Positions 35,399 to 46,765 of a stretch of DNA of 64,000 nucleotides are shown here, piece by piece; the first letter of the stretch is position 1; each line of letters opens with the position of its first letter. A model generated the notes under the pieces. It was given only the letters and a program-made list of their open reading frames with translations. It searched no databases and had not been told where the DNA came from. Source of the DNA: Ciborinia camelliae (taxonomy: Eukaryota; Ascomycota; Leotiomycetes; Helotiales; Sclerotiniaceae); the NCBI GenBank assembly GCA_025890175.1, contig JANPYM010000007.1, positions 735,387-799,386 of the forward strand, read 5' to 3'. Both the position numbers and the translations under genes were made by a program.

Positions 35399-37576
35399 CT
35401 ATGCATGGCCACTGGCGCGATTCATTGGTCCCCAATTCTCTCGAGGGTTAACTTGGTATCTCACTATCTTCTTCGTATCTTTCTCCACTCCTAGTTTCTC
35501 GTCAAATACTATCTCAAGCTTTTTCTTCTCGGTAGACGATGTATCTTTCTCTTTGGCATCAACACCACTAGTTTCATCGTTGATATTTGACTCCTGGTTG
35601 GAAGACTCCTTTTTGTCTAAGCCCATAATATACCACCCGGCTGTATTCTTCTTAATAGCACCCTCCTTTGGTGGACATTTTTGTCGAGCCCATTCTCTCA
35701 TAATTTCCCAAATAACATCCCAAGGAGCATCGGTTTTGATACTACCACCCTTTGTATGACTCCTAGTAACTCTATAACCAAGATGTCGTAAAGCTCCTCG
35801 AAGAGCATTCTCATGAGGAGTGACGCAATGAATTACTTTGGCGAGCATTGATGGTATAAAGAAGAAAGGATACTTGTCAACAACCGCAGGATCATATTTA
35901 CCAGTCTTTGATGAGGCGGTTGGGGATTCTGACATGTCTTCCAAGGAAGGTAAATTCTCCTCGAGGGCTAATGTGAGCATTCCTTCGATCCTAGCTGTTG
36001 TATGATATGTATCCTTGGATACGTTGGGAAGATCGTCCAATATTCTTTGCACAAACTCGGGTGAATGAAGTGGTCCACCGTACATAGGTCCAGCAAGATG
36101 AGGTCTCATACCACAATGAGAGCAGTTCTCACCTGTGGATGGTCCCATTGAGTAAACATGTTTCCAGAAATGCCCATTACCATTTTTATTTGGTGCGAGT
36201 TTATTCTTTCCAACCATTTGAGTTGTCCATGCTCCACAACCAGTATCGCAATTGTATACCATCATGGTTCTTCCGGCCAAAAACTTAACATCGGAGGGAG
36301 ATTTGTATATTCTAACAAATACTCTCGCGTAGAAATCAATCGAGAGGGAAAGAAGTGGTTCCATTGCCAAGCCATATCGAGCGGCGGATGTAGCGATTGA
36401 ATGTAGAATAAGTCGTAGACCACCTTCATGACTATGTTGACCTTTGACCGTGACTCCTCCGTATAGAGAGTATGCCTTTTCAGGGTATCCATTAGAAGCC
36501 CAAACACCAGCATCAGTACAAGTAACGCACAGAAGTCCTCCATCATCTCTGACAGCTTGTACTGCTGCATCCAAGAATGGAGCTGCTGTGCCATAAGGAT
36601 CCAGATCAATTACATCGTATTTTCTGCTACCACTTCCATCTTTGCAATCATCCCCAACAAGGCTGTACATATGCGTTAAAGCATTCCCTGTAACAGCTTT
36701 AATCTTGTTCTCTAGCTTATTATGCTTCACATTGAGTTCAATTGTTTTCGTAGCTGCGGGTAAAAGGTCATTTGCGGTGATCGATGTCGCAAAGGGGATT
36801 TCTTGAGCATATCGAAGAGCTCTAAGTCCGGTCGCAGATAATGCATCGAGAATTTTGAATCGTGGATTGATTGGGTTCGCAGGTTTTGTAGGTTCTTGGT
36901 TCTCTTTAGTTTCAGGTACTTCGATCGTCTTCGTTGGTACATGAGTATCTGATTCGCCGTTAGCCGTTGGGGCTGTCGAATTTGTCGTTTCATTTTGAAC
37001 GTTTGCTTCATCTTCCTTAGTCTCTGTTTCCTTGTCGACAGTGGCATTTTCTGGTTTTCCGATAGCTAATGGGAGCTCTACAGCTTCCCCTGCACTCTCG
37101 AGTTTGCCAACTTTCCTTGGTCCATCATTTCCTTCATCAGTAGTTCTCTTTCTTTTCTTCTCCTTCTTGGCAGCATTCTTCTGTCTATCTCGTTCGATTA
37201 TCTTCCTCTTCTTTTCCAATATGCTTTCACCATATGCCTTAATCGCTAAAACGCTCAAATCTCGATTGAATTGTTGAATTGGGTTATAGAAGACGGATTG
37301 AACTTGGTTTTGTCCTTTTGGGGTCGTCTGTGGTACTTTCGATCCTTCTGCGGGTATCAGGATATGTGCGAGACCTTCCTTGACCGTAGTATATTCTTTC
37401 CCATCGTGCAGAATATGTTGATCTGCAGCGGGCGCGACCGTTATATCAGGCAGAGTCGTATCCATGGTGGAGGCTGAATAGAATCTATAGAACGAAATTA
37501 CCTGCCGAGAACTAACAACCTGAAATTTAATACTACTTCTTCTGAAGCAATTGAAAGAAGCAGAAAAGGATCGCAT
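35399..37576 (-). CDS. TRM1: tRNA (guanine26-N2)-dimethyltransferase Trm1
   Basis: SAM-dependent enzyme that makes N2,N2-dimethylguanosine at position 26 of cytosolic and mitochondrial tRNAs. Single exon, 725 aa from the first ATG. Trm1 motifs in order: FYNPIQQFNRDLSVLAI near residue 95, LDALSATGLRALRYAQEI (SAM site, about 240), and VIDLDPYGTAAPFLDAAVQA (about 322), which carries the catalytic Asp-Pro-aromatic-Gly. CTDAGVW and the CDTGCG and NCSHCG cysteine pairs follow. A Lys/Glu/Thr-rich insertion (about 130-230) separates the N-terminal motif from the SAM domain. The first 37 residues are Ser/Arg/Phe-rich without acidic residues, like a mitochondrial presequence. A second in-frame ATG (Met38, 37463-37465) has the better start context (CCACCATGG). 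Confidence 0.96.
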   Translation of the reverse strand: MRSFSASFNCFRRSSIKFQVVSSRQVISFYRFYSASTMDTTLPDITVAPAADQHILHDGKEYTTVKEGLAHILIPAEGSKVPQTTPKGQNQVQSVFYNPIQQFNRDLSVLAIKAYGESILEKKRKIIERDRQKNAAKKEKKRKRTTDEGNDGPRKVGKLESAGEAVELPLAIGKPENATVDKETETKEDEANVQNETTNSTAPTANGESDTHVPTKTIEVPETKENQEPTKPANPINPRFKILDALSATGLRALRYAQEIPFATSITANDLLPAATKTIELNVKHNKLENKIKAVTGNALTHMYSLVGDDCKDGSGSRKYDVIDLDPYGTAAPFLDAAVQAVRDDGGLLCVTCTDAGVWASNGYPEKAYSLYGGVTVKGQHSHEGGLRLILHSIATSAARYGLAMEPLLSLSIDFYARVFVRIYKSPSDVKFLAGRTMMVYNCDTGCGAWTTQMVGKNKLAPNKNGNGHFWKHVYSMGPSTGENCSHCGMRPHLAGPMYGGPLHSPEFVQRILDDLPNVSKDTYHTTARIEGMLTLALEENLPSLEDMSESPTASSKTGKYDPAVVDKYPFFFIPSMLAKVIHCVTPHENALRGALRHLGYRVTRSHTKGGSIKTDAPWDVIWEIMREWARQKCPPKEGAIKKNTAGWYIMGLDKKESSNQESNINDETSGVDAKEKDTSSTEKKKLEIVFDEKLGVEKDTKKIVRYQVNPRENWGPMNRASGHA

Positions 37577-38966
37577 ATGTTGTCCCGGTCATAAAATGAA
37601 ATAAATTATCAATGAGAACAAAAATTGGAGTTCTGCCGTTGGTGGGCGGCTAGGCGGTCAATGGATTAATACTAGCGCTATTTTGGTAGTTCTAGGTCTG
37701 CGGAGTAGGTTGGTAGGTACAGTCTTGAGGAAATGATCTCTCAGACTTATGGGCTCTCTTCATCACCGCCAATGACCTTGTATAAAGAACAATGGTGCAC
37801 TCAAGTGGGCAGATAGTATTGGCACTGTTGATTTTCATGGTTATTTCTCTCTTCAAACTCTAGTCCTCGAAGAGAACCGTATCCTACATGTATCGAGCTT
37901 GGAGATCTGCAGCCAAGTCATGAACGAATGTCCCATCAAACAAAGGCAAAGTCTATTCAACATACATCAAAAGGCTCAAAGTTTAAACTAAGGGCTCAGA
38001 GCTTCAAAGGTATAAGACAAAACACAACTCATAGTAAACTGTCAAGTTTCGAATACTAGAGCTCCGGGAGACACACCTCTCCGAAATAGAACCCCTCTAG
38101 TATATGCCATTCCTCTCAAGAATTAAAAGTTGAGGCCGAACCATAATAATAACTGAAGCGAGATCATTCCCCTTTTCAGCAGCCGAGAGTCACTGATGCT
38201 ATGTATGTTTAGTTATCCTCAATTCTACGTGATCTACTTCCTTTCCTGGCCCATTCCTTATATCTCTTGCGAGCTTCAGTATAAAAACTCAACGTCCGAG
38301 TTACCCTTCCAGTAGCTGGCTAACTTTGATAGAAGCAGACGACTATACAGGTTCAACCATACAACAGTGATTGATTAGCATAGATGATGAATCATCACGT
38401 GTCGTCATTCACATGATGATCACGCAAAAGATTTAGAGCTTATTAGATGGATCCCACCTTCGCCCCATCCCACTGGTCCAAAATATCAACAAAATAAGCG
38501 CCCAACCATTTCTACTTCCGTCTACTGAACCAAATTTGAGAATAATCCTTCCCACTACTTTGGCTCAGCGCTGAAGAATAGTCACATTGCATATCGCCAC
38601 CCAATGAATCCAATCCTACCATACCAGGGATGAAAAAAATCTGACACACCAACATGCATATCTGTTCAGGGTTCCTAAATATACGACGCGGGCGCGAGTT
38701 GCGTCTACGAAGTTGCAAAGCCTTGTTCCAATGGTAGGGCAGAAGTAGATGCGCAAGATAGACTCCACGTATATGGGTGCATGTAGGTGGCGGTTGAGGG
38801 GTGAGGGGAGCAACTTCATTCTCTTGAAATGGTTTTCTTTCATCTCTTTTCCAATTACAATATTTTCTTACTGTATCATTTTTGAATTGCGAGAAACTGT
38901 GATTTTGGTAGTAATCTATCTACAAGTTATTTTTGATATAATTTTTGCTCTTCAAATATATACCTG
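37577..38966. other. Divergent intergenic region upstream of Trm1 and the NLR
   Basis: No gene seen in about 1.4 kb between two divergent starts. The short open frames on the minus strand at 38512-38843 have no support. Confidence 0.55.
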
Positions 38967-41900
38967 ATGGCGCGAATGAGGTTTGGAAAAACTCGCTCAA
39001 AATCCACTACGACCGTACTTACAACCCCTTCCAATGGTTCCTCTCCAAACGGCACTTCCCCAAATGTCATCGTACCCGCCCTTCCTCCAAAAGTGTCTTC
39101 TCTGGAACACACTGAACAGTTTGGTCTCTTTCACTTGAACCCAATTCCCACACCTCCGAAAGGAGGAGAGTCAGCATACAAAATCGACGTCGTAGCACTC
39201 CATGGTATAAAAGGCCATGCATACAATACATGGACAGACAAGAATGGGAATTTCTGGCTACGGGATCAATTGCCCAATGAGCTACCAGGTGCAAGAATAT
39301 TCTCATTTGGTTACGATGCAAATGTAGTGTTTAGTCGAGGGACAGGTACGGTAGAAGAATTTGCAATGACTCTGCTGGAGCACTTAATAAGAGAGAGAGA
39401 CGGTGATGCGAATCGGAAACGTCAAATCATCTTCATATGCCATAGTATGGGGGGTATCGTCATAAAGAAGGCACTCACCAAAGCCTCTGAAAATAATCTC
39501 TACAAAAATGTATTTGACTCCACATTCGCCATCCTCTTCCTCGCTACTCCTCATTTGGGCTCTGATGAAACCAAACTTCCTTTATCCATCGCCAATGTTG
39601 CCAATTGTGTTCTTTCATTTCCGATGAGATTTAGTGGTCGGGTGAGAGATGAATTGATTACTCCTCTCGCCCGTGGCTCGCCTTTTCTGAGAGATACGCA
39701 GAATAAATTCAAGGAAAAGAAGCTTTATGAAAGAATGAAAATCGCCAGTTTCTTGGAAATGGACATTTGCGCGGGCTTGAAGGGGTTGGTTGTTGATAAT
39801 GAGAGTGCGCAATTACACGTTCCAAACGAGCGAGTGATGTACATGCTAGGTCGTGACCATCGAAATATTTGCAGGTTTAGTGGACCGGAGAGCAGTTCTT
39901 ATAAGACTGTTTGGGGTATTCTGAAGGGATATGCAGATCAAGCCAATATAAGTGAGTTTCATTCAAACAAGAAGATGATGATACAAAATGCTAATGGTTA
40001 TGAATCGAACAGTGGTTCCAGACGAACTCACCCCTGAGGATGAAGGTAAGCTCAGGCTGTTCGATTTTGTATGACATCCCAATTTAACCATATATCTAGC
40101 TGTATTATCCTCGATACATTATCCCGAAATGGCACAAAGATGTCTCAATGCGGCCCAGGCCTATCCAAACACCTGTACCTGGATATTCAAAAATCCTGCT
40201 TACCTCCTTTGGAAAGATACCTCCCGTGGCTTAATTTGGATCAAGGGCAAACCAGGCGCGGGTAAATCTACACTCATGGCATTCATTCTCTCACATCGCG
40301 ATCCTCGGCACCTAGTTTTGAATTTTTTCTTCCATGGTCGTGGATCCTCTCTTCAAAAAAGCCCCGAGGGAATGTATAGGGAATTATTGTATCAACTCTA
40401 CTCTTACGCCTCTCCCATTCGTGATAAGCTTCGACAGTCCTTTGCGGAGAAAAATGCGTCGAGGCAATCGGAAAATGATTGTATTTGGGCTGAAGATGAA
40501 TTGAGAGATTGGTTATTCAATGCTATCACCTGGATTTCAACAACACAACCTGTCACAATATTTGTCGACGCACTTGATGAAGCTGGGGATGATAATGCAA
40601 GGATGTTGATCGATTATTTTGATGAGATGAAAAAAAGAGTATCCAGAGACGGTGGAACCTTAAGGATTTGTATTTCTTGTCGACATTATCCGAATGTGAC
40701 ATTAAGTGACGGTTTTGAGGTCAATGTGGAAAATTTTAACATGCGAGATATTGCGGTCTTTGTCCATGCAAAACTGGATTCAAAAGTGCTGGTCTGGGAC
40801 AACGATCCAGTAGCTATTGAGGGAAGGGTAAAAATGGAAGAAGCAATTGTGAAGAAATCGCAGGGTGTTTTCCAATGGGTCAAGCTTGTGGTTCCACGGG
40901 TTGCGGAGGAATTGAATGAAGGGGCAAGCTTGAAGGATATTCACGTTATGTTGGAAAAGGTACAGGAAGATCTCGGAGCCGTGTACGAGAATATTTTGAC
41001 TAATATTATCAAAGTTGAATATCGATCCAAATCATTGCTGTTAATGCAATGGGTGGCATTGGCGGAACGACCTTTGACTGCTACCGAATTGCGTATTGCA
41101 ATAGCATGCGATGAAGGTTCTCACAGTCCAGGTCATAAAAGATGGGAGGATAGTAAGGATTATATTGAGTCTGATAGGCGAATGGAAACTTTGATGAAGA
41201 GCCTATCTGGAGGGCTAGTGGAAATTGCGTTGTATACTTCTGGACTCTACCGCGTGCAGTTCATTCATCAGACGGTGGTCGACTTCATGCTTTCGGGTGG
41301 ATTGTTATTCCTTGTACGGCACTCGGTACCTCACGAAATCGGAATCTGTGGTATCGATCTTCAATTCTCCAATGCTGGGATGATTGGGCAAAGCCAAGAT
41401 CGTCTCTCAAGGTCCTGTGTCAATTATTTCAAGCAGTCCGACATCACGAGTACGAATTTTAATAACACGACTGAAAGGGACAAGGTATGTGATGGCACGA
41501 TATATCCCCTATTCAAATATGCTGTTGAAAACTGGTCGATACATGCCGAGAAAGCGGAACGACTTGGCTTCTGTCAAACGCATGTGGTTGAGCAACTGGA
41601 AGATCCGCCCGGATATTTTGAGAAATATATTGAATATGAATACGCTCTCAAGGAGGCTGCGTACTCCCTGCGAAAAGGCAGTGTGATCCTACATCTCATG
41701 GCATCCGCAAATCTCCAAGGTCCAGCCCGATTACTATTAGATCGCGGTGATTCTGTGGAAGATGAGGATCAAGGTTCCGTGCGACCTCTACACTGTGCAT
41801 CTTTTCGTGGTCATAAAGAAATGGTACAGATTCTTTTGGACGCCGGTGCCGATATAAAAGCAACACAAGATGGCAGACACACGGCCTTGGAAATAGCTGC

Positions 41901-43461
41901 GTCGAAAGCTCATGATAATGTTCTTCAACTTCTACTCGAGCGAGGTGCAGATATTAATGCAGTCTCCAATACCGGCACTGCGTTGGAAGGAGCTGCCTCG
42001 AGTGGCGATATAAGACTAGTAAGAAAGTTGTTAGATCTTGGCTGTGATGTAAACCGAGAGGGCAGATTTGGAAGCACTCCTCTTAAAGCTGCAGCGAGGA
42101 AAGGAAGCATCGAGGTTGTTCATCTTCTACTAGAACTCGGAGCAGATATTAATCATTGCGAAGATTATGGGACGCCTCTTCAAATTGCAGCTTTGGCTGG
42201 TCATATTGAAGTATGTAGGGTATTGCTAAGCCACGGAGCGTTGGTAAACACCCCCGGATTCTCGGGAACAGAAGGAAGTGCTTTACAATGTGCTGCAAAC
42301 AACAACAGTATTCATAACTCCATTGACAAAGATATTGAATTACTTCAACTACTGCTGGATCATGGCGCAGATATCAACGCGCTAGATTCCACGAATAGGA
42401 CTGCATTGTCAGTAGCTGTCAACGCCCATGGGCGCGCCGAAGGAAAAAACTCAGAAATTGACCCTCGAATTTTGTTCCTACTATCTAATGGAGCTGATGT
42501 CAATGCTGGGGCTTCTCTCGTTTACGCAGCTCGGCGTAAAAATATCAAGCTCATTGCGCTACTTCTGGATCGTGGTGCTGATATTAATATCATGCGTTCG
42601 CATGAAAGTGTATTAGCTGCAGCATGCAGTGCATTTGAGCCAGAACCGGAAATGATCAAACTTCTCTTGGACAAGGGAGCCGATATTAATTTGTATTGTG
42701 AAATGGGAGGGATCACGTATAACGGCACGGCTCTCCAATGCGCTGTGAATTCCGCCGCACGTACTGGGGACTTAAGAATCATACACATACTATTAGATAA
42801 CGGGGCGAATATCAACCTTGGCGCCGGGAAGACAGGCGGGGCGCTATATGAAGCTGCAGAAAGAGGTCACTTGGAACTCTGTAGGATATTTTTGAGTTTG
42901 GGAGCCGACGTTCATGCTGAACAGACGACATCTGGTATTGCTCTTCACGCTGCTGCGAGAAGCGGGAATGTGGATGTCATAGCTTTGCTTCTAGCTCATG
43001 GAGCTCACATCGATGATGAACGCGGACTATATGGCACTCCTCTACAAGTGGCCGCACAAGTCGGACATGTCGATGCTTTCAAACTGCTGGTTAATTCTGG
43101 AGCGGATGTCCATCATATAGGAGGTAATTACCATAATATGCTGATCTCAGCTGCTTGGGGAGGGAGCATCGAGTGCGTTGAGAGCTGTTTGGATCGGGGT
43201 TTAGATGTTAATGCAAGAGGTGGAAGTATGAGCGATACAGCTCTTTGTGCAGCGGCGCATAATGGACACGTGGATGTTGTTAGCAGACTTCTGGATGCGG
43301 GGGCGAAGGAATTTAGTGAGGGGTGGTGGGGCAGTGCATGGTGTCAGGCTGAAAGATATGGACATAGGGCAGTCTTGAAGGTGCTTAAGGAAAATGGATT
43401 GGAGAGGAAGAAGATTAAAGAGGATATTCTATGGCAGAGCAAAGATTTAGGCCTTAATTAA
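38967..43461 (+). CDS. Fungal NLR: alpha/beta-hydrolase + NACHT + ankyrin repeats
   Basis: STAND/NLR-type receptor. Model: join(38967..39951, 40013..40045, 40100..43461), 1459 aa. The middle exon is 33 nt and reads MVPDELTPEDE between introns with GTGAGT and GTAAGC donors. Residues 70-330 form an alpha/beta-hydrolase effector of the SesB/PGAP1-like kind: ALHGIKGHAYNTW, then ICHSMGG with nucleophile Ser160. NACHT follows: Walker A GKPGAGKS (389-396) and Walker B TIFVDALDEAGDD (about 493-504). From about 870 to 1430 there are some 15 diverse ankyrin repeats (LLLDRGADIN, LLLELGADIN and similar). The family is linked to non-self recognition and regulated cell death; the hydrolase is the presumed effector and the repeats the sensor. 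All key residues seem present. The specific ligand is unknown. Confidence 0.95.
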
Positions 43462-45342
43462 GATCCATAAACAGGTCTCCATTTTAGAAATCATATTTCA
43501 GGCCGACATCTCTTTCCATACAACATCTTCCGGTCCTTGCGAAGTAATCTGTATCCTCCAGTAAGCGCCATCTTTGAAAAACGCATCTCCTTGGCTCTCT
43601 ATCAACGAGGAGCGCCGTTTCGAGGACTAGATTTGGATAGCAAACTCTGGGTAAGATTATAGCTGGACAAGAAATATGAAATTCACATGTCTATAAGAAT
43701 TCCGGAAACGAATGATGTTATATATCTGGAAGGCAGATGCACATGAGACACGGCCAGGGAGAATATTATACCATTAGACGACAAGTCCTGTCAGATCTAT
43801 TGCACTAGCAAGAATATTCGGATGATATAAGAAATACTAATATCGACAATGAACAAAAATCATTAGCTCGACAACTTATGAAGAAAAGGCTAGAGTTCAT
43901 TGTCTATACACATGATCCCGAGACAGATGTTAAGCAGAATATGGTTTATGGCTCTCTTTCTCTCAATAATCATGTGACCTGCCCCTTGACATTAAGTTTC
44001 GAAGGGTCAAGGCATGTCGTGAGTCCTTGGAGAAACCATGGGTTTTGTCGATGGGGCCGTGTTTTCTGTGTGTAAGCATCCGCTGGGTGAAAAACATCAA
44101 TGGGTTTTCTCGATGGAGCTGCATCTACTGTCAGTGAGGACTGAGCATCCACTGCATGATAAACATCAATGCCGATAAGACCTATCGAATATCATGAAAC
44201 GTGGAGAGTAACAGCAGCTCACCATTTCCCTGATAGACACGTGCAATACTTGCTAGGTCTATTATCACTGCCCACCAGGACCCAATCATCTGCCCTATGC
44301 AGCACTGCAGACAGTCATGGTGGCAAAGTCTCAAAATCTGGACTTTGGACTTTAGACTCTCTGGAGAGATGATGATCATTCATGTCCCCGTATAGCATTC
44401 TGACCATGTTTCCAAAAATAGATAGGGCGACCAGGTTTTATCTGTGGCTTACTTTCATGACTTTCATGAAGGACTCTGGGCCTATTAAACGGTCTGTAAG
44501 TTAATCCACTGAGGCTAAGTTTCGAGTTTAGTATAAGTTGTATAAACCTAATCATCCCTGATTGCTTTCGTGGAATGTAAATCTCGACCAATTATAGTCC
44601 ATTAATTCCGCAATTTTACTTGAATCCGTAAATTCCAATCCATTCTTTGAATTTATTGGGATTTATCTCCAGTTGTCCGCAGATGTTCCTGACGCCTTCT
44701 CATATTAGGATTAGTTCTCTGAGTTCTATGGATTCTACAAGGTCTACACTAAGCCTAGTACTGATTAGTCTTTGGCGCAGTAGATCCCCTCGAAAAATAA
44801 TCTCCCCAATTTGAAAGTTCTCGATGCTCCGTCCGTACCTTCTCTACCTTCTCTACCTTCTCTACCTTCTCTACCTTCTCTACCTTCTCTACCTTCTCTA
44901 CCTTCTCTACCTTCTCTACCTGCCTACCTCATAATACCTGGGTCGCCATACACTTTTCCACTTCACCCTTCCATTTTATTTTACCCTTCTCTTTCTTCTG
45001 TATAAAAAGTGGTTCTTTTTTCTTTCTTTCTATATAAAATATATCAATCAACATATATTGGTCGCAGGAATAGCCTCACCTTCGATTACCTATTTGAGGA
45101 AAAAATTGGTCCAATTTTAGCCATTCGTTAATTCTGACGCCCAGGTCGTGTTTAGGGGTCGAAGCGTGTAATAAAATGAGCGTAAGTCCAGTGTTTCAAT
45201 TCTTGACAATCGAGTTTCAAACCTCCCCGAAACTATCTGCCAATCTCCCATCTTTTTGATTGATATATACTCTCGATCTCCAAAGATCTGATCAAAAAAC
45301 TGAAGACAAAACAATTACTCTGGAAGCAATTCACTAATAAAC
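43462..45342. other. Intergenic region between the NLR and Sso1
   Basis: No gene seen. Two diverged direct repeats of about 65 bp lie at about 44038-44170 (shared words TGGGTTTTSTCGATGG and AAACATCAATG). A 9-bp minisatellite lies at 44836-44916 in the Sso1 promoter region. Confidence 0.6.
44836..44916 (+). repeat. 9-bp minisatellite TACCTTCTC
   Basis: Nine perfect head-to-tail copies of TACCTTCTC, about 430 nt upstream of the Sso1 start codon and followed by T/C-rich DNA. Pyrimidine-rich tracts are common in fungal promoters. Confidence 0.93.
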
Positions 45343-46765
45343 ATGGCACAGTACGGGTTAGTTATTGATTCACCTCTCCCCTGAATCCCATCAATACGAC
45401 TCTCGGGATTTGCAAGGGCGAAAATTCAATTTCCAGATTCAAAACGACTTTGCTGACAGCGCTGGCATAGAAATGGATATGGCAACGGTGCAAACCCGTA
45501 TGCCCAACAATCACCACAAGGCTACTCTTCAGCACCCCAATACGATAATGGAGCAGCGATGGGACGAGACTCTTATGGTGGTGAGCAATCTTTCAACACA
45601 CGATCAATCATCCTGACTCTATCATCCCATTAATACTTTGACAGGACAAAATGTCGAGATGGCACCCTTAACACAAAATGGAAGTCAACCCGGTCAACAA
45701 GTCAACCCTAATTATATTCTCAACGCATGCCGCGATATCGACAATGAAATCAATGCCGCAGCTCAATACGCCGCCGAACTCGATGAACTTGGATATAGAG
45801 TACAAACCGAACTCGACCAAGCAGCCATAGCTAGAAAACTTGACCTTATCGCGGAAAAATCGAGCACTCAATTCAAAGCCATCATCGAGGAGATTTCCAA
45901 GCTCAAGAGAATGCCGGAGTCGGGAAGTTCAATGAACCAACCACAGATTGGAAGAGTTCAGCGTAAACTCAAGCAAACAATGGAGACATACAAGGCTAAA
46001 GAGATGGATTTCGAACACAAAATAAGAGATCAAATGAGACGAGAATATCGAATTGTGAACCCCGACGCCACAGACGCGGAAGTCAATGATGCTGTACCAA
46101 ACGCAGAACCACAACAAATGTTCCAGCAGGCCTTGATGACAAGCAACAGACAAGGACAAGCAAACACAACTTTGAATGCTGTCAGGCAACGAAACGAGGC
46201 CATCAAGAAGATCGAGCAAGATATCATCCAAATTGCAGAACTATTCTCGGAGATGGAGAACTTGGTCGTGCAACAAGAAGCTGCTGTGGTCAATATCGAA
46301 ATGAAGGGTGAAGAAGTCGTCGAGAATATGGATAAGGGAGTTCAGCAAATGGATACAGCAATTGTCAGTGCGAGATCAAGAAATAGAAAGAAGTGGTATT
46401 GCTTAGGAATATGCGGTAAGTCCCCCTTACATTCACTCACCCCCCCTTGCTTCCATCTTCCACTTACTAATATGTTCACAGTCATTATCGTGGCCATTAT
46501 TGCAATCGCCTTAGCTGTATACTTCACTGGTCATAAGAGTACTTCCACCACAACTACTGCTAAGAGATCCATCCCATCAGTTGAATCTAAACCAGTCGTT
46601 CCCGGGGCCGAATTTGTCACATCAGATCGATTAGTACTCCCAGGTGTAAGCTTTACCGAATCAAAGATAATGGTACCAGGCAAGCAATGGAGTGAAGACA
46701 AAGCCGTGGTTCCCGGAGTGGACTACACGCCCGTGGTTCGAAAGTGGAAGAAATTCATGGCGTGA
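45343..46765 (+). CDS. SSO1: Plasma-membrane t-SNARE syntaxin, Sso1/Sso2 type
   Basis: Qa-SNARE for fusion of secretory vesicles with the plasma membrane. Model: join(45343..45356, 45471..45580, 45645..46415, 46482..46765), 392 aa. Exon 1 is only 14 nt. The intron-1 acceptor (CATAG at 45466-45470) follows a TGCTGAC branch site and gives the Gly/Tyr/Gln-rich start MAQYGNGYGNGANPYAQQ. The three-helix Habc domain spans about 60-190. The SNARE motif (about 224-292) has IAELFSEMENLVVQQE around the zero layer and ends in basic RNRKKW before the membrane anchor (about 297-316). The odd feature is a tail of about 75 residues beyond the anchor. It contains four VPG motifs (VVPGAEF, VLPGVSF, MVPGKQW, VVPGVDY) and would face the cell exterior or vesicle lumen. 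Yeast Sso proteins end at the anchor. Confidence 0.93.
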
